From assembly GCA_006503535.1 (NCBI GenBank), contig QYRS01000013.1:124001-188000 (forward strand): a stretch of 64,000 bases of DNA, in the 5' to 3' direction. The DNA comes from Arthrinium phaeospermum. Lineage: Eukaryota > Ascomycota > Sordariomycetes > Amphisphaeriales > Apiosporaceae. The notes under the pieces were generated by a model. The model saw only the letters and a list, made by a program, of their open reading frames with translations. It did not search any database and was not told the origin of the DNA. The position numbers were made by a program, and so were the translations under genes. This document shows, one piece after another, positions 33,312 to 46,322 of the stretch (the first letter of the stretch is position 1; every line of letters starts with the position of its first letter).

Positions 33312-36288
33312 TCAGCCGTTTTGGGCAATTTCGTCCATGCGCACAACAAACTCGCCTTGCAGTTGCTTCAAATAGCTACCAAGAGCAGCGTCATCCATAT
33401 CAGAACCTCTCAGCTGAAGTAGACTTTCATTGAGGTTCAGTATGAGTTTACGCCTCAAGGCCAGTTGCCTCGATTGCGATGTTCGCTTCTTCTCTTCCAT
33501 TTGCCTCTTGAGGCTGCTTGACACACATTCTGCAACCTCGATGAACTCCTCGGGAAACCCAATCATGCTAGCCAAGTTAATGCCATAGTGCACTTCTTGA
33601 GCTGGGCCAGAGTTGATCTTGTACAGCATCGTCATCTTTGGAGTTTGTTGATCGTTGGCATGCGAAACCTCAGTCTCTAGATGCAGGTTGAGCACGCCGG
33701 GACGACTTCCGAGGACCGCAGCTAGAAAATATTAGAGCATGGTAATAGGAAGCTATGGATTCTGTGGGCATACTCAGCTGTTCAAAGTGTGTCGCAAACC
33801 ACACAAAGGCTTCGCTCTGAAGCAAGGCTTCTGATATCGCTATGGCGATTGCAAGGCCATCCCTCGTGCTGGTCCCGCGTCCGAGCTCATCAACAACAAC
33901 CATACTATCCTTATTGATGTTCCTGAGAATAAAGGCCATTTCTCTCATTTCTATGGAGAAAGTGGACATGTTGGCTTCGATACTATCATCGGTAGACATC
34001 CTAACGAAGAGTTGCTGAACTATTGGAAACGACGCATATTCTGCTGGGACGAAACAGCCGATCTGGGCCATGACTTGCAACAACGCCACCATTCGAATGT
34101 ACGTGCTTTTGCCACTCATGTTACAGCCAGTGATGATTTGAAAGCGGTGTTGTTCGTTGGCAAAGACATCGTTTGGGGTGAATTCCTGCTGCATCAACTG
34201 TACTTCGTCAGTTCCCTGTGGAAGATGGTGACATGTGCCTGCTTACTTTCTCATATATTGGATGCCGAGCTGTTTTGAGTGCCAGCACGCCGCTCCCGAC
34301 TTCTGGCCTGACGTAGTCTCTGACAGTGACCGACTGCCCGAAGCTTGACATCATGTCCAGGAGGGCAACGCTTTCACATACGCGAAAGAGGTTGGGGATA
34401 TGTCCACGAATAGAACTGAGAAGGTCATGGATCACACGATCGCTGAGCATGACAGCTTCGTTGTGGGAATCTGTGATCCGAGTATTGATCTGGACGAGGG
34501 GTAGAGTCTGGCATTCGAGGTAGCCCCCCTTTCGGAATCGGTTGATAAGGATGTCTGGCACATCCCGATTCTCCACATCACACTCCCGCAGCCGTAGCCA
34601 GTATTTCCGATCTTGATCAAACTTGATATCGAGAGAGAGCTCAAATTCTTCTGTCCGTTATGTTAGGAGGACAGTCATTAGTGCCTCGTAATGCTTACTG
34701 TTAATGTCATCCACGTGTTGATGAACATCGTCCGTGCCCTCCTTGTATGTTTGACGAGCCACATCAAGCAACCCATTTACGCCAGACTATTATGCTGTCA
34801 ACAAAAGCCCCAAATGTTCATGAACTATGCTCACCTTGACTGCATATGTTCTCTGATGCCACATGTCGATTGGAAGCTTCATGAAGGTCACGTCCTCGTT
34901 GACTGTCTCCTTGATCATATCGAGAACAGGCTGAATAAGTTCTGGGCGGCAAATCCTCTGGATTCGACGGAGAAGTACCGACTCGGCTTCTCCCAATGCC
35001 TCATGTACTGCGGATATAGCTAACACGAAGTCCTTGATCATCAAGACGTGGTTGATAGCCTGCTGCGACGCATAGATTGATGCACCTTCAGGTACAATCA
35101 CGAGCTGTTGAGGGTTAGTTTGCAGCTGTACACGCCACGACGCCGCTACCTACCTTTGTCAAGAGCTTTTCAGCATCGGCGAACCCCTTTAGAGCTTCAC
35201 TTGGTTAGCAGTGACGCATATAATGACATGGTTGGTAACCGGACCTTTTCGTATCTCAAAGAACATATCCTCCTTCACTGCCAGTTCGTCCAGAGCATCA
35301 TAACGAGGAGTCAGGGTGCCATTCACCTGTGTGGATGGCTGTAATATGTTGCTGCGTAGCATCCGGGCTCCCATAGGCGTCGATGTCTCATTCAGTATGC
35401 CGTAAAGGCAGTCCTTTGACATTGCATTCTGTATATTCTGAATCAGCTCGAGGGACTGAATGGTGGAAATGTCAATCATCATAGTATTTTCAGATGGCTG
35501 ATAGCTCAAGCGCAAGGAGTGAGACATGATCGTTAAGTGGCAAGCAAGTCTCATATATTTGACTGCCTTCGACAACAGGTTAGCTCTAGGGCTTCCAAAG
35601 ATTGGCTTTCAAAACTACATACTGCTGCGAAGGAGCATGTGGCATAGTAATTGCCTTGGATTGCGACCTTGGTGGCGTCGAGATCTTCGCGGAATGAGAG
35701 CGTCTGGATGAACTCCAGTCCTAGCGTCTCGGACCAATACTTGCGATCGAGAGCCTCGATAGGTGTACCATGGCTCGCTCTCTCGACTATAGACAGTAAG
35801 TTGGACTTTGGGTGTGGCGGAAATGCGGTGTTCACCATCAAGATAACCGAAGGCCCGTATAGTCGTATCTTGTGGACAGTTTTGACATAGAACTGAGAGT
35901 CGCATATCTGACTGAGGACTGCTTCGTTCGTTGTGGCGTTGATGAAGGCCAACCCAACAGATGGAGCCACGCCGCGTGCTTCACTGACGGCACAGATAAC
36001 TTGATGGCCGTCAGAGCCCCATAATGAGGACGCTGCACAGGACCTTCGTCCAGATGCGGCGCTCCCATTGCGACGGTGACCAGATGGATGGGATGAACTT
36101 GTTACAGACCGACTGCCAGACCGCGAGCGATAGGTTGATTGGGTAGCAGGGGTACGCCGTCCAGGCGTGACTGGAGGACGTGGTGTCGAAGTTGAAGTCC
36201 GGGCCGAGGAATTGGTTAAGCGTCGGCTGCCAGCCAGGGAGCGTAGTGACGCCGTTGACGGTTGCCTTGGTGGCACCGGGGACGACAT
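33312..36288 (-). CDS. MSH4: meiosis-specific MutS homologue MSH4
   Basis: Eight exons on the minus strand: 36288-35623, 35566-35245, 35194-35154, 35104-34835, 34786-34699, 34650-34247, 34197-33774 and 33721-33312, giving 874 residues. All seven introns are GT-AG and every join keeps frame across known MSH4 segments. Msh4 pairs with Msh5 to stabilise meiotic recombination intermediates and promote crossovers. A Ser/Arg-rich N-terminal tail (about residues 1-90) is followed by ICAVSEARGVAPSVGLAFI. The clamp and lever region carries KYQPSEN-like and LLTKLVIVPEGAS segments, and the ATPase has TGCNMSGKSTY (Walker A), [15 protein letters not shown] (Walker B) and FATHFEQL. The N-terminal mismatch-recognition domain is absent, as expected for MSH4. 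The third exon is only 41 bases. The gene is divergent from RSA4. Confidence 0.95.
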
Positions 36289-37108
36289 GACGAACTCGAT
36301 GGGTCAGAACAATTGGTGGTGAGATGCGAGAAAGTCGGCTGGGAATTTCATGAACGCATCCTACGTTTTGAACACAACAAAGTCAAAGTATATTGTGACG
36401 AATCAAGGAACCGGCTGATGCATCAAGAGGTAGTAATACTATGGTAACTGGTGCAATGAGTGGGGAGACCATGGGAAAGCGAGATATGTTGGCTTCAAAG
36501 GCTCCCGTCCCTGTCCAGATTCATCAATTTATGTTGCACTTTGGGTGGTGCGTACTGTAAACCGACACGCCAAAAGGCAACAATCAATTGCTGGGAGTTA
36601 TATGAACCGGATTTTCGTCGTTTTACCGCTTACCATCATCCACAAACAAGCCAAGTGCCACCGGCACTTTACTCGATGTTGTGCCTTCCGATATTTAAGG
36701 TACATACCTAAGGCGGGCTCGTAATGAATCTCTGTAGGTAGCTATTAAAGTATAAGTGGAAGCAGCAGTTGGGCAAGCAGGTAGGACCCTGGATCTGGCC
36801 GGTCCTTCCCTGCATCTGAATGCGGGTAAGTGGGGGTTCCGTCAGCTCACCCAACCCACAGAATCCATCTTATCGATAGACGATTAGATCTGGTAATGGT
36901 CCAGTGTGGGGTTGCATTCTGAACTTTTTATTATTGGGTAGGTGTGTTACTGAGGTACCGTGGGCGGTTAATTCTTACGGGCGACTCTCAGCTTGGATTC
37001 TTACTTCGTTTCTTCGAGCAGATCAATCCGGGAATCGCATTATCTTCCGAGGGGCCTTGAGAACGTTTTTGCATAGGGCACGCCTACGAATACCACGGTC
37101 GACAAGCT
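36289..37108. other. divergent promoter region MSH4 / RSA4
   Basis: About 0.8 kb between two start codons. It contains TACATACCTAAGG and TAGGTAGCTA motifs (36700-36745). No gene is seen. Confidence 0.5.
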
Positions 37109-39067
37109 ATGGCGACTATTGCCCCTCCCCCGTCCAAGCGGCAGCGTCGCGAAGATCTGGAGCGCTCCCAGATCCAGGCGGACGTGACACCCGCCCCGAT
37201 CGAAGCCGGATCTTTCAAGGCCCGTTTCGTTGACAGCGACTCAAACCAATTGGCCGAAGTCGTCGAGATTCCTCTGGCAGACGCAAGCGAAAAAAACGTT
37301 TCGCTGCTCCTGAACACTCTGCTTGGTCGAGACAGAGACGAGTTTACTCCCTACAAGTTCCGCATACATTTGCCTGGCTCCGATGTCATACTAGACAAGT
37401 ACCCTTCGCCCTCCGAATTCCTGGCTGTGTTGCGAAGCCACGGTGTCGCAAACCCCTTCGAGACGACTCTGACGCTCTCCGCCGAACCTCAGAGCGTTTT
37501 CCGTGTCCAGGCTGTGACTCGCTTGTCCCAAAAGATCTCAGGGCATGGACAGCCCATACTCGCTTGCCAGTTCTCGCCGAAAAACAGTAAATTTCTTGCT
37601 ACCGGTTCCGGCGACTGCACAGCGCGGATATGGGACGCCGATACTGGCACTCCGAAGTGCACTCTTACCGGTCATACAGGATGGGTTTTAGCCGTGTCGT
37701 GGAGTCCTTGTGGGACGTGGCTAGCAACAGGTAGCTACGACAAGACCGTTAGGATATGGGACCCTGAGACTGGCAAGCCCATAGGAAAACCTCTGACAGG
37801 GCACTCCAAATGGGTAACCGGTCTCGCTTGGGAGCCCTACCACATGTGGCAAGACGGGGCGCCGCGCCTGGCAAGTTCGAGCAAAGATGGCACTGTTCGG
37901 GTCTGGAATCCTATTGTCGGTCGTGCTGATCATGTACTCTCTGGCCACAAAGGGAATGTGACATGTGTTCGATGGGGAGGTATTGGGTTAATCTACACTG
38001 CCAGCCAGGACAAAACTATTAAGTGCTGGAATGCGGCCGATGGAACATTGGCACATACTCTCAATGGCCATGCTCACTGGGTAAACCACCTGGCCACGTC
38101 AAGCGACTTCGTTTTGAGAACCTCTTATCACGATCACACGAGGAATGTCCCCGAAACCGTTGAAGCAAAGCGGGCAAAGGCCAAAGAGCGATTCGAGAAG
38201 GCTGCCACGCGCCAAGGTAAAGTCGTCGAGAGACTTATCTCAGCAAGCGACGACTTCACCATGTACCTCTGGGGTGACCCGACCGAGAGTACAAAGCCTC
38301 TTCAAAGGATGATTGGCCACCAGAAACAGGTCAGTGCCCTCACTTCTCGCCTGCTGGTTATGACCGCCGCCCGGTCCCGCGGCATAAGGCAACAATGCGC
38401 CAATGCCAATGGCAATTAACCTAGGATACAGATCAACCATTGCAGTTTCTCGCCGGATGGCAACCTGATTGCTAGTGCCAGCTTTGACAATCATGGTAAG
38501 TAGCATCAGGCTGTACTCTTGAGGACTATCTCCGTTCGTATCATGCTAACCAAATTGTTCTACAGTCAAGATATGGAGTGCCAAGTAGGTTGAAGTCGCA
38601 AAGCTCTGGATTATAGTACTATCAGCATGCTAATGTACACACCTTGCAGAGACGGAAGATTTTTGAACAGCCTGCGTGGTCACGTTGCTCCTGTTTATCA
38701 ATGTGCCTTCTCAGCTGATTCAAGGCTCCTGGTGTCTTGTTCGAAGGACACCACCTTGAAAGGTAAGCTGAGCTCTACGTTCTATGTATGATATCAACTG
38801 ACTGAGTGTATAGTGTGGAACATGCAAACATTCAAGCTAGCCGTGGACCTCCCAGGCCACGAGGATGAAGTATGGGCAGTGGTACGTACATCCCAAGTCT
38901 CTCTCCCATCTAGTGATTCTTAAGAAGTACACATACGAAGCGTCCACGAGATCTTCGTCAAACTTTTTGAGCTGTGCTAACTTTGACTGTCTTAGGATTG
39001 GAGTCCCACTGATTCACGGGTAGGCAGCGGCGGGAAGGACAAGGCGGTGCGTCTGTGGTGTAGATAA
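37109..39067 (+). CDS. RSA4: ribosome assembly protein RSA4 (Notchless/NLE1 family)
   Basis: Six exons: 37109-38329, 38432-38495, 38566-38584, 38650-38762, 38814-38881 and 38996-39067, giving 518 residues, the normal Rsa4 length. Rsa4 binds pre-60S particles in the nucleus and is pulled by the AAA ATPase Rea1/Mdn1 during maturation. An N-terminal ubiquitin-like NLE domain (FVDSDSNQLAEVVEIPL to about residue 110) is followed by eight WD40 repeats. Visible repeats include GHTGWVLAVSWSPCGTWLATGS, GHKGNVTCVRWGG, GHVAPVYQCAFS and GHEDEVWAV. It ends KAVRLWCR. The third exon is only 19 bases (VKIWSA) but is needed to complete a WD repeat. The first 1.2 kb exon holds most of the protein and the small 3' exons hold the last two repeats. 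Confidence 0.96.
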
Positions 39068-42000
39068 CTGGCGGTTCGACTATAGTGGCCACAAATTATA
39101 CATAACCTTCGGTATCGAATTGAGAGCCCCTGACAGCTGAGATGGTACAATCCTGAGCGTTTCCATCTCGTTGAAAGTGTGTTTAGCCAGAGACGGTTGT
39201 CGCTACGGTGGCCGTTCCATGATATTAGCTAATACCTGTTCCTGAATATGGATATGTCAGACACTTTAGACCCTCTGAGCTTGGGGCACCTGGACGATTT
39301 ACGATGCATATGGCTTCATTTTCTTCATATCCCAATACGGCAAGGGCTGCTGTTGACGGTGCGAAATTGGGCTCGTTATCATGAGGCGGTCTGATGTTGT
39401 CATTATCATACATGAAGAGACTGGGAATTGGGAATGGACACAACCAAATAGTAGCTTTTGACCGCGCTGTCGTATTCGCCCACAGGAAATTCTCTATCGT
39501 CACAGCCCAGCAGTAACCAAAACTGCAGGCAGGCACTTTCTCTAAGGATATTCTGGCGAAGATCTGTAATCTAAGGTGTCTTTGTGCCAGAGAACCCAGC
39601 CAGTCAGTCACGCTACTTCACCCCAGCCCACCCCCTTTTTGATATTTGCTGGGCTGGCTCCAGTCACTCTCTATCGAGATGTGCTCGAGCTATACCTGCA
39701 TATCGAGGTTGCCATTCACAGCATTCGAAGGGAGGAGAACCGCTAAATTATTGGTTATCAGCTAATAGGAAGAAAGAAAGATATCTGCAGTTTGGGCAAG
39801 CGTGGATTGCCACCCCCATGTCCTGCGGTTAATGTTGAGATACATTGACTGGATGCTTCCACAAGGAGTTCTTCTCTGGCGACTAAGTGCTGGCTGCCCG
39901 TTTGCCCCGGTTCACAGAGAGGCATGACCCGCCATGGGTATCTCTGGGGATGGGGGCCGCTGCATAGTATCTATCTATCGGTGGCCTATGGAAGTGAAAG
40001 TATCCCTCCCACCCCTCATCACGTATAGATCGCGCCAGAGCCTGGAGCCAACTCACCAGGTCAACACCCTCCTGAGGAACTACTCTGCTGACAGGCACAA
40101 ATCAGATGCAAGCCGCAACTTGTTTTGCAGAGTACCGTGGTGTGCACCATTGACCCCTGTGGGGAAAGGAACAGCTCCCCATTAGGCCGAGGACCTGGCT
40201 TGTATGCATCAAGAGCGAAGACAAACGAAGACCGAGTCTCATTACATTTGCCGGTAAATCGTACGATTCCCTCGCCGGAGGGAGGTGTTGGCATCCGGGT
40301 CCCGGACCATGAAGTGAGGTTGGGATGATGATCTGTCGAGTGTTACCCCGGGCCAAGCCGATTCCGTCGATCGTCTCCTTACCTCCCTTCCCCATTTCAA
40401 GACCGGCAATGGACCCTCCTGTACGCCCTCACACCTGATACCTCGATCTTGTTCGGCAACATAATATCACCATCTCTACTGATTGGGCCAGCTCAGACAG
40501 CCTCGAACAAAAATCCATCAAAAGGTGTGGACATGCGGTTGGCGTTTCCTGGAAGGACATGATCCGGTTGTGGCATCCCTGCTTCGACGTGCAGTGGGGG
40601 TTATCTGCACCTGGGGGAACAACAGCAATGCAAGTCAGTCAGCTGGGGTGACGGGCGTTCTCGGCGCTTATGCATCGAATGGGTGGCAGGTAGCGAAGTT
40701 GGAGATGGAGGGGAGCCCATAATGATAACCCCATCTCACATGTTATTTGTAACAGCTTGCCCATTTTTGCCTTCCTGGAGTCCCGAAGAGGCCGCGTGTT
40801 GGACGCGATGCCGAGAACAAGCGAATACTACACGTTAAGTTGAGAATTCCGATCGCGTAAGGGGAGTCTCTTCAGCCCAGGATGTGTTTTGTGAGATGAC
40901 ACCGATGTATTACTTGGCCTGTTGGCTTCTGTGCGACCCCTCTCCCCCCTCCCCCCTCTGGCAGTCTTGATCTCAATGGATCTATGCCGAGGAATTGCGC
41001 GATGGGATGTGTAGCAGCATTAAAGGACAGAGACCAACATGGCCTCAATATCTTGTCTTGCAAAATGGCATTACTCGCGGAATCCCACAAGAAGGCGCGA
41101 AAATGTGCTCTGTGTTGTTGCAAGCCACATAGTATCCATCGTGAGATTCGTGGCACGACCGGGCTCGGGCTCCATCATGCACGTCCGCTGCCGCTGCGCA
41201 AAACCTCCCACGGACGCTGGAGGCGTTTATTGGGGTAAATCTAGATGCGTATGCACCATATATGCAAGGTCCAAATACCGACGAACCGTTCTGTTAGAGC
41301 GAGGCTATAGGTTTCCATATGTAGCCGGTTCCCAGCTTAAACAGGCAAGTACATCCGTTTGCGATCGAATCGACTTGCCATCACCACGTCGTTTTGGTAG
41401 AATTACCTTGAAGATCATACCAAGTTCGATTGCGTTGGAAACATTGTGCCACAAGCCCGCCCGGCCTTCAGTTGAGCGGAAGGATCACGGGCAGTAAATC
41501 AAGACAAAGGAAACCGGTGGAGGCGTTTGCACCAATGGCCCCTCGGCCCGTTCCAGTGGTTCCAATTGTTTCATTGATACAGACAGTGCGTAAGTAGGCA
41601 ATAGGGCAGCGACCAGACCACGTTATCAAGGCCTGCCAGGTTGGGCCGAGGAAGAGGTTGGGAAGTCGGAAGGCGAAGGAAGAAGGAAGGAAGGGGGACT
41701 GGCTGAAAACAACAGCATCCATCCCATGCACCGGGAATGGATGGATGTGGCTTGGGGTGAGAATTCATAGTGCCATGCCAAAGTCACCCACGGCTGTCCT
41801 ATCACAGCTTTCTGACATGTCACCAGAGACGAACCGGCTAGAAAACCAAGAACCACGTCTAATGCAAGCCAGGAGTGCCAAGTGGATGCCACGACGGACA
41901 AGTCATTGATGTCTGGGGGGAGATGCCTGAATGCTGGAGCTCGTCATTTGCTCGCAAGGAGAGCCGGGTTGGCCGGATTGGGAGGTGGGTGCAAGGCCGT

Positions 42001-43008
42001 CGATGAGTTTGGACCGGAGACCCATAACTCTCGACACCCCATTTCGGGAGTTCTCGGGCACCTCGGACGTGCGCACCTTTGACCTCCCTCTCGTTGCAAT
42101 GCAAGGTGGTGATGGTAGACTCATCAATCAAATCATATGCCTCATGCCTTCATCATATACGAAGCAGTCTACTACGTGGGTTCATGGCATGTGTACTCCG
42201 TAAGTATGTATGTATCTTCATTTTGGCCTAAATGCAACTCAACCTACCTACCTACCTAGGTACGACACCCAACACCCCCTTCCCGACTTTGGACCTTGAC
42301 AACAACCTAGTAGGGAGGCCGGGGTGGGTACTGGATGTAGGCACCTTACCTACCTACTTATGTATGCATGTAGCAGAAGATACAGTCATGCAGTCAGTCG
42401 TACAGCCAGATCCGCCCGCCCTATCGTTGCCGGGATCGAGCACGAGCTGGGCAATTCGATGACTACTGGTGGATTTGAGGGTTGTTGGGCGCTTGAACTC
42501 TCTCTCCCTCTCTCTCCCTGCCCGACACCGACGACAGTCTTCTCTCCTCCCGAACGTAGGGTCTCGACGGTTCTGTTTGCGTCAGCTGCACGTTGGATTG
42601 GCAATGGGTGTGCTGGACATTACATATTATTGCAATGCGCTGCAGGTGGGTCAAGTCAACTGTGTTCTCTGAGTCTCTCTCTCTGTGCGTGCAGTGTTAT
42701 CAAGTGGCTGACGACCAAGATGGCGAGAGAGGTCAGCCTGACCTGCAATTGAGGGTGCAGTAGTAGTGCAGTATGGAAGTTAAGTAGCATCGTTCGTTCC
42801 AGACGACGAGTAGTTGCGTTAGACTTCCCGTGTGTGCGTGAGCTGGCCAAGCACTACAGCTTAGATCCCACCCCCTCTCCAACCTAGTTTTGGTTATTTG
42901 GGGACTCGATAACTAAAAACCATGTCACCTTACGGTATGCAGACGTAAAAACCACATGCTATTGAAGCTCTTCCCATAAGAGAGGGAAGTTTGTTTCGAA
43001 CAGCCCCT

Positions 43009-43061
<53 letters not shown>

Positions 43062-44926
43062 ATCGACGGCTAGTTTTCTGCATCCCCACAGTCGCTGCCA
43101 AGACGCGGTCGGCCTCTGTCAAATCAAACGTCGTGCTACATTCTAGAACCCTCGAGCGTGCCGGCGAGGGAGAGACCATTCACAGGCCATCCGGATTTCC
43201 GTCTTGGGCAAGTCTTTGGACATATTACGCTTATTTTAGTGTCAACATGTCGTAAGGCGAGTGTCAAAACACCAGAAACAGGCCTGTCGGTTGTGCGTGC
43301 AATTGAGTTTGGCATACTTCTTGCCTCCTACCCATGCATATAATATTGATGGTATCAATGTTCGGGTAAACGAAAATCATGACTTTACCTAAGGTTACGA
43401 GTCTATTGTGAACGGCTACTTCCATACTGCAACTTGGCAAGCCTCGGTGCGACTTCAGATACGCGCTGGAACCAGGAGTGGTTGCTGACCATAGTCACAG
43501 GCGCTCTCAGCTTCTATACGTGATGAATCCTTCTCGCAGCCGAAGCCACTGCCTCCGGTTTCAGGTTCCTGATGGGGGGTGATCTCCCTCACATTCTGTC
43601 TTGTCAGAGCAGCCACGCAGATAGATCCGGAGAGGCCAAGAAAATGGGAGCCGTGAAGCCCCTGCCCCAAGCTTCTGCCGGTCTGGCCAAGCTGGGAATA
43701 GACTTTACCTAGACGGGGGCATGCACGCACAAGATGTAGCCCAACGTGCGCATACCGTGGCCGATGCAGCAGTTGTTGTTCGTCGTCGCGGCCATATCTA
43801 GCGACAGATGGGTGGGGATGCCTCGAAAGACCAGGCCAGACCGCCAGGCAAAATACTCATGGTAATGGGTGCTGTACTACTACCTACTCGTGAGCTCGTA
43901 GCTCGACGGACAGCTCACCAGGCCCGGTTCCTTCCCAGCCGGAAATTGATTAGCATTGGCAATGCAGACCCGACCTTGAAGGCCGATATTCGTTGCTTGA
44001 ACGGACAAATCGACGGCAAGCTGGCTGCGATTCCGCCAGATCCCTGCTAGCCATGCCTTTTGGTTGGAAGCAGTGGCCCGTGGGTGTGTGTTGACCCCTG
44101 TCAACCCTGTCTGTCCCCTTGGGCCTTGGCTGTCCCATAGATGGAGGATCTTGAGCCGAAGCTAGCGCAGAGATTTTGCTCGAGGATTCCCGAGGATTCG
44201 CATACTTAAGGTATTGATAGGATCCATCCGAATTAAGTGTACCACTTAGCTTGTGTTGGACAGATGACGAAGTTGGTCGAAGCTCCCAGCATCTCGAGTC
44301 TCAACCGCTTGTCTACACCCACCACGAGTTACATGCACTTCTGCCGAAGAGAATTGTTGATAACTGACGGCCCAATTACTTGATGCTTCCCTATCTATCG
44401 AGATCTGTATTACTGGGTTGCTGAGGTACCCTATCCTATGAAACCCCCCCGAAAATCCAATTTGCAATACGTACTTGCATTGCAGCTCTCAGGGCAATCG
44501 GCACACAAAGGACATTTATTGTTTTGTGCCCGGACTAAAACCTCCTGCGCCGATCGACAAAAATCACTGGAGCTGAGGCACTTGAGGCGAAGCTTGGCTT
44601 TCCAGTATTTGTGACTTGTCCAACAAAACCCCGATCGTACGTCCAAGACCTGATTCCCGTTGATTCTCGAAGCCAGGCCTGTGAGTCCCTCCTTGGTTTT
44701 GGTGCATTCACGTCTCGGAGCTTTCTCCGCAAAAAGAGGGCGCGTATAGCTACTGTGCATAGCATGACATGAGGATTGGTTATATCATCGCATATCTAAC
44801 GAGGCCCCCAAAAGTCAAAAGAGGAATATTTATACACTACATACCCGCCCAGGCTCGCAGTTATTGCCCATTCTTGCTCGACCTTACGAGATCTAAGTTC
44901 AAGTTCACCACATAAACTCAGTAGCG
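39068..44926. other. gene desert
   Basis: Nearly 6 kb with no supported gene on either strand. Open frames are short and lack domain or splice continuity. It contains the 52-base poly-C run and TACCTACCTACCTAGGTA-type motifs at 42242-42262 and 42342-42360. No transposon ends, long terminal repeats or reverse-transcriptase motifs were seen. Confidence 0.5.
43010..43061. repeat. 52-base poly-C homopolymer
   Basis: Uninterrupted C run, exceptional in length. On the minus strand it is poly-G and would read as poly-Gly in the frame covering 42925-43179. Confidence 0.93.
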
Positions 44927-45094
44927 TCACAGACGACAACATTCTCGACCCATCCATCTGCCCATCCTCCCGCTGCATTGCTCCGCGTTGCAGGCGGTTT
45001 TGGTGTAGAAAAGAAACCCGCCGGATGACGTTTCAGCTACCAGCCCTGGAGCGAACGGGACAAGCGAAATAAGCAACGACAGCTGGGCTCCCAT
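44927..45094 (-). CDS. candidate small cysteine-containing secreted peptide
   Basis: ATG frame of 55 residues starting MGAQLSLLISLVPFAPGLVA, which resembles a signal peptide. The short mature part has four cysteines (ACNAEQC, then RECC). It ends in TGA and may be a first exon, since coding-like sequence (YVVYKYSSFDFWG) lies downstream in the minus strand near 44800-44850. It sits alone between the gene desert and the trehalose gene. Evidence is only the N-terminal hydrophobicity and cysteines, so a chance frame is possible. Confidence 0.25.
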   Translation of the reverse strand: MGAQLSLLISLVPFAPGLVAETSSGGFLFYTKTACNAEQCSGRMGRWMGRECCRL

Positions 45095-46322
45095 GTTGTG
45101 CCTGTGGCTTTGCAATCTGATTCTGCTACAGTAGCGCCGAGAGAGAAAGAGAGAAAAAAAAAAGACGCAGGAGAAAAGCCCCAGCCATTCCTCAAGAGGT
45201 ACGTACAAAGAGCCTAGGGGTTTCTAAAGTTGTTTCCCGTCCGACTAGGGCCCCCTGTCGATGGCGCTTGTGGTCCAATTGGTACCACGCCCTTGAGCCT
45301 AAGCACCAACGAATCCTCCCTTCCCAAGTTCCCAAGCTCAGCCCTTTCGAAGTCGCACTACCTCGACCAGTGGTTTTGGTGCCTGCAGTTGTTGTGGAGG
45401 GCCAGATGCAGTGCAATCCCGAGCAAATCAGGTTACGTCACGGGCGTCTTCTGTCCCTGCAATTCGCCAGCCGCGCCGTATAGCCGTGCAGACAGAGACT
45501 CACAGTGAGTGAGCGAGTGTGTGTGTGTGCAAGTGCATGCGGCGCAGACAAGCATCTGGGCGGTAAATGATGTCTTTTTTCCCTCGTGTATTTCAAAGTA
45601 TCTTTCTTTTTTTGATGTATTCTGCAAAAGATCATTGTTGCGATGAACTCGACGTTGGTGGAGCCCCATGTATGGTACTTACCTATCATACATGTCCGTC
45701 TGGCGCAACATGAAAGTCTAAGTAAGGTCCAACGTCGGGCCCAGTTTCTTTTACACCCACTGACATCAGGTTGAGCTTTGAAACTGGGACCACGGCTGTT
45801 CAGTTCAAGTGCATTTATGTAATGACAGTCTCCGTCACTTTCACTTTCAAACCCAAAGAGTCCCCATCCCAACCTACATACATTTATTTACATTGACTGC
45901 ACTGCACCACTGCACTCTGTCTGCACTTGCACTACTACCGCCGGACTACTTACTCAACCACCACTACCGCTACCACTCCTGTCTTCTCTCCCCTGCTCAG
46001 ACACTTGCCGCTGCATATTGAATGGCATTCTTCTTCAACCACAACTGACAGGCAGACCACAAGTCTCAGCAGGTGCTACACTACATCCCTCGTCACTCAC
46101 CCTTGGCAGCTGAAGCTGTTGGCTGCTTATTATTTTTCTGTCTTACACGGACTGGCCGTCTGTTTTTGTTCCGTTGCTATAAGGGTGCCTCACCAAGGGA
46201 AACTCGACGCAATCGCTTTCCCAAACGTAACCATCGATCTGCATATCTCACAGCATACCAGCACCCAAAGACTGGAAAACTCGAACACGAACTGAGATTG
46301 AATCTCAGACCTCTTGCCCACC
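45095..46322. other. upstream region of the trehalose-complex gene
   Basis: No gene supported. The last 450 bases are rich in CCACTACC-type pyrimidine stretches typical of fungal leaders. A CCCCT stress-response-element core lies at 45990-45994, about 330 bases before the start codon. Confidence 0.45.

Noticed and set aside
42925..43179. Open frame with a long poly-Gly tract across the poly-C run
   Set aside because: The frame exists because the homopolymer has no stops; no conserved sequence flanks it.
45260..45311. tRNA D-arm-like stretch (GGTCCAATTGGTACC)
   Set aside because: It cannot be folded into a cloverleaf and lacks a T-loop.
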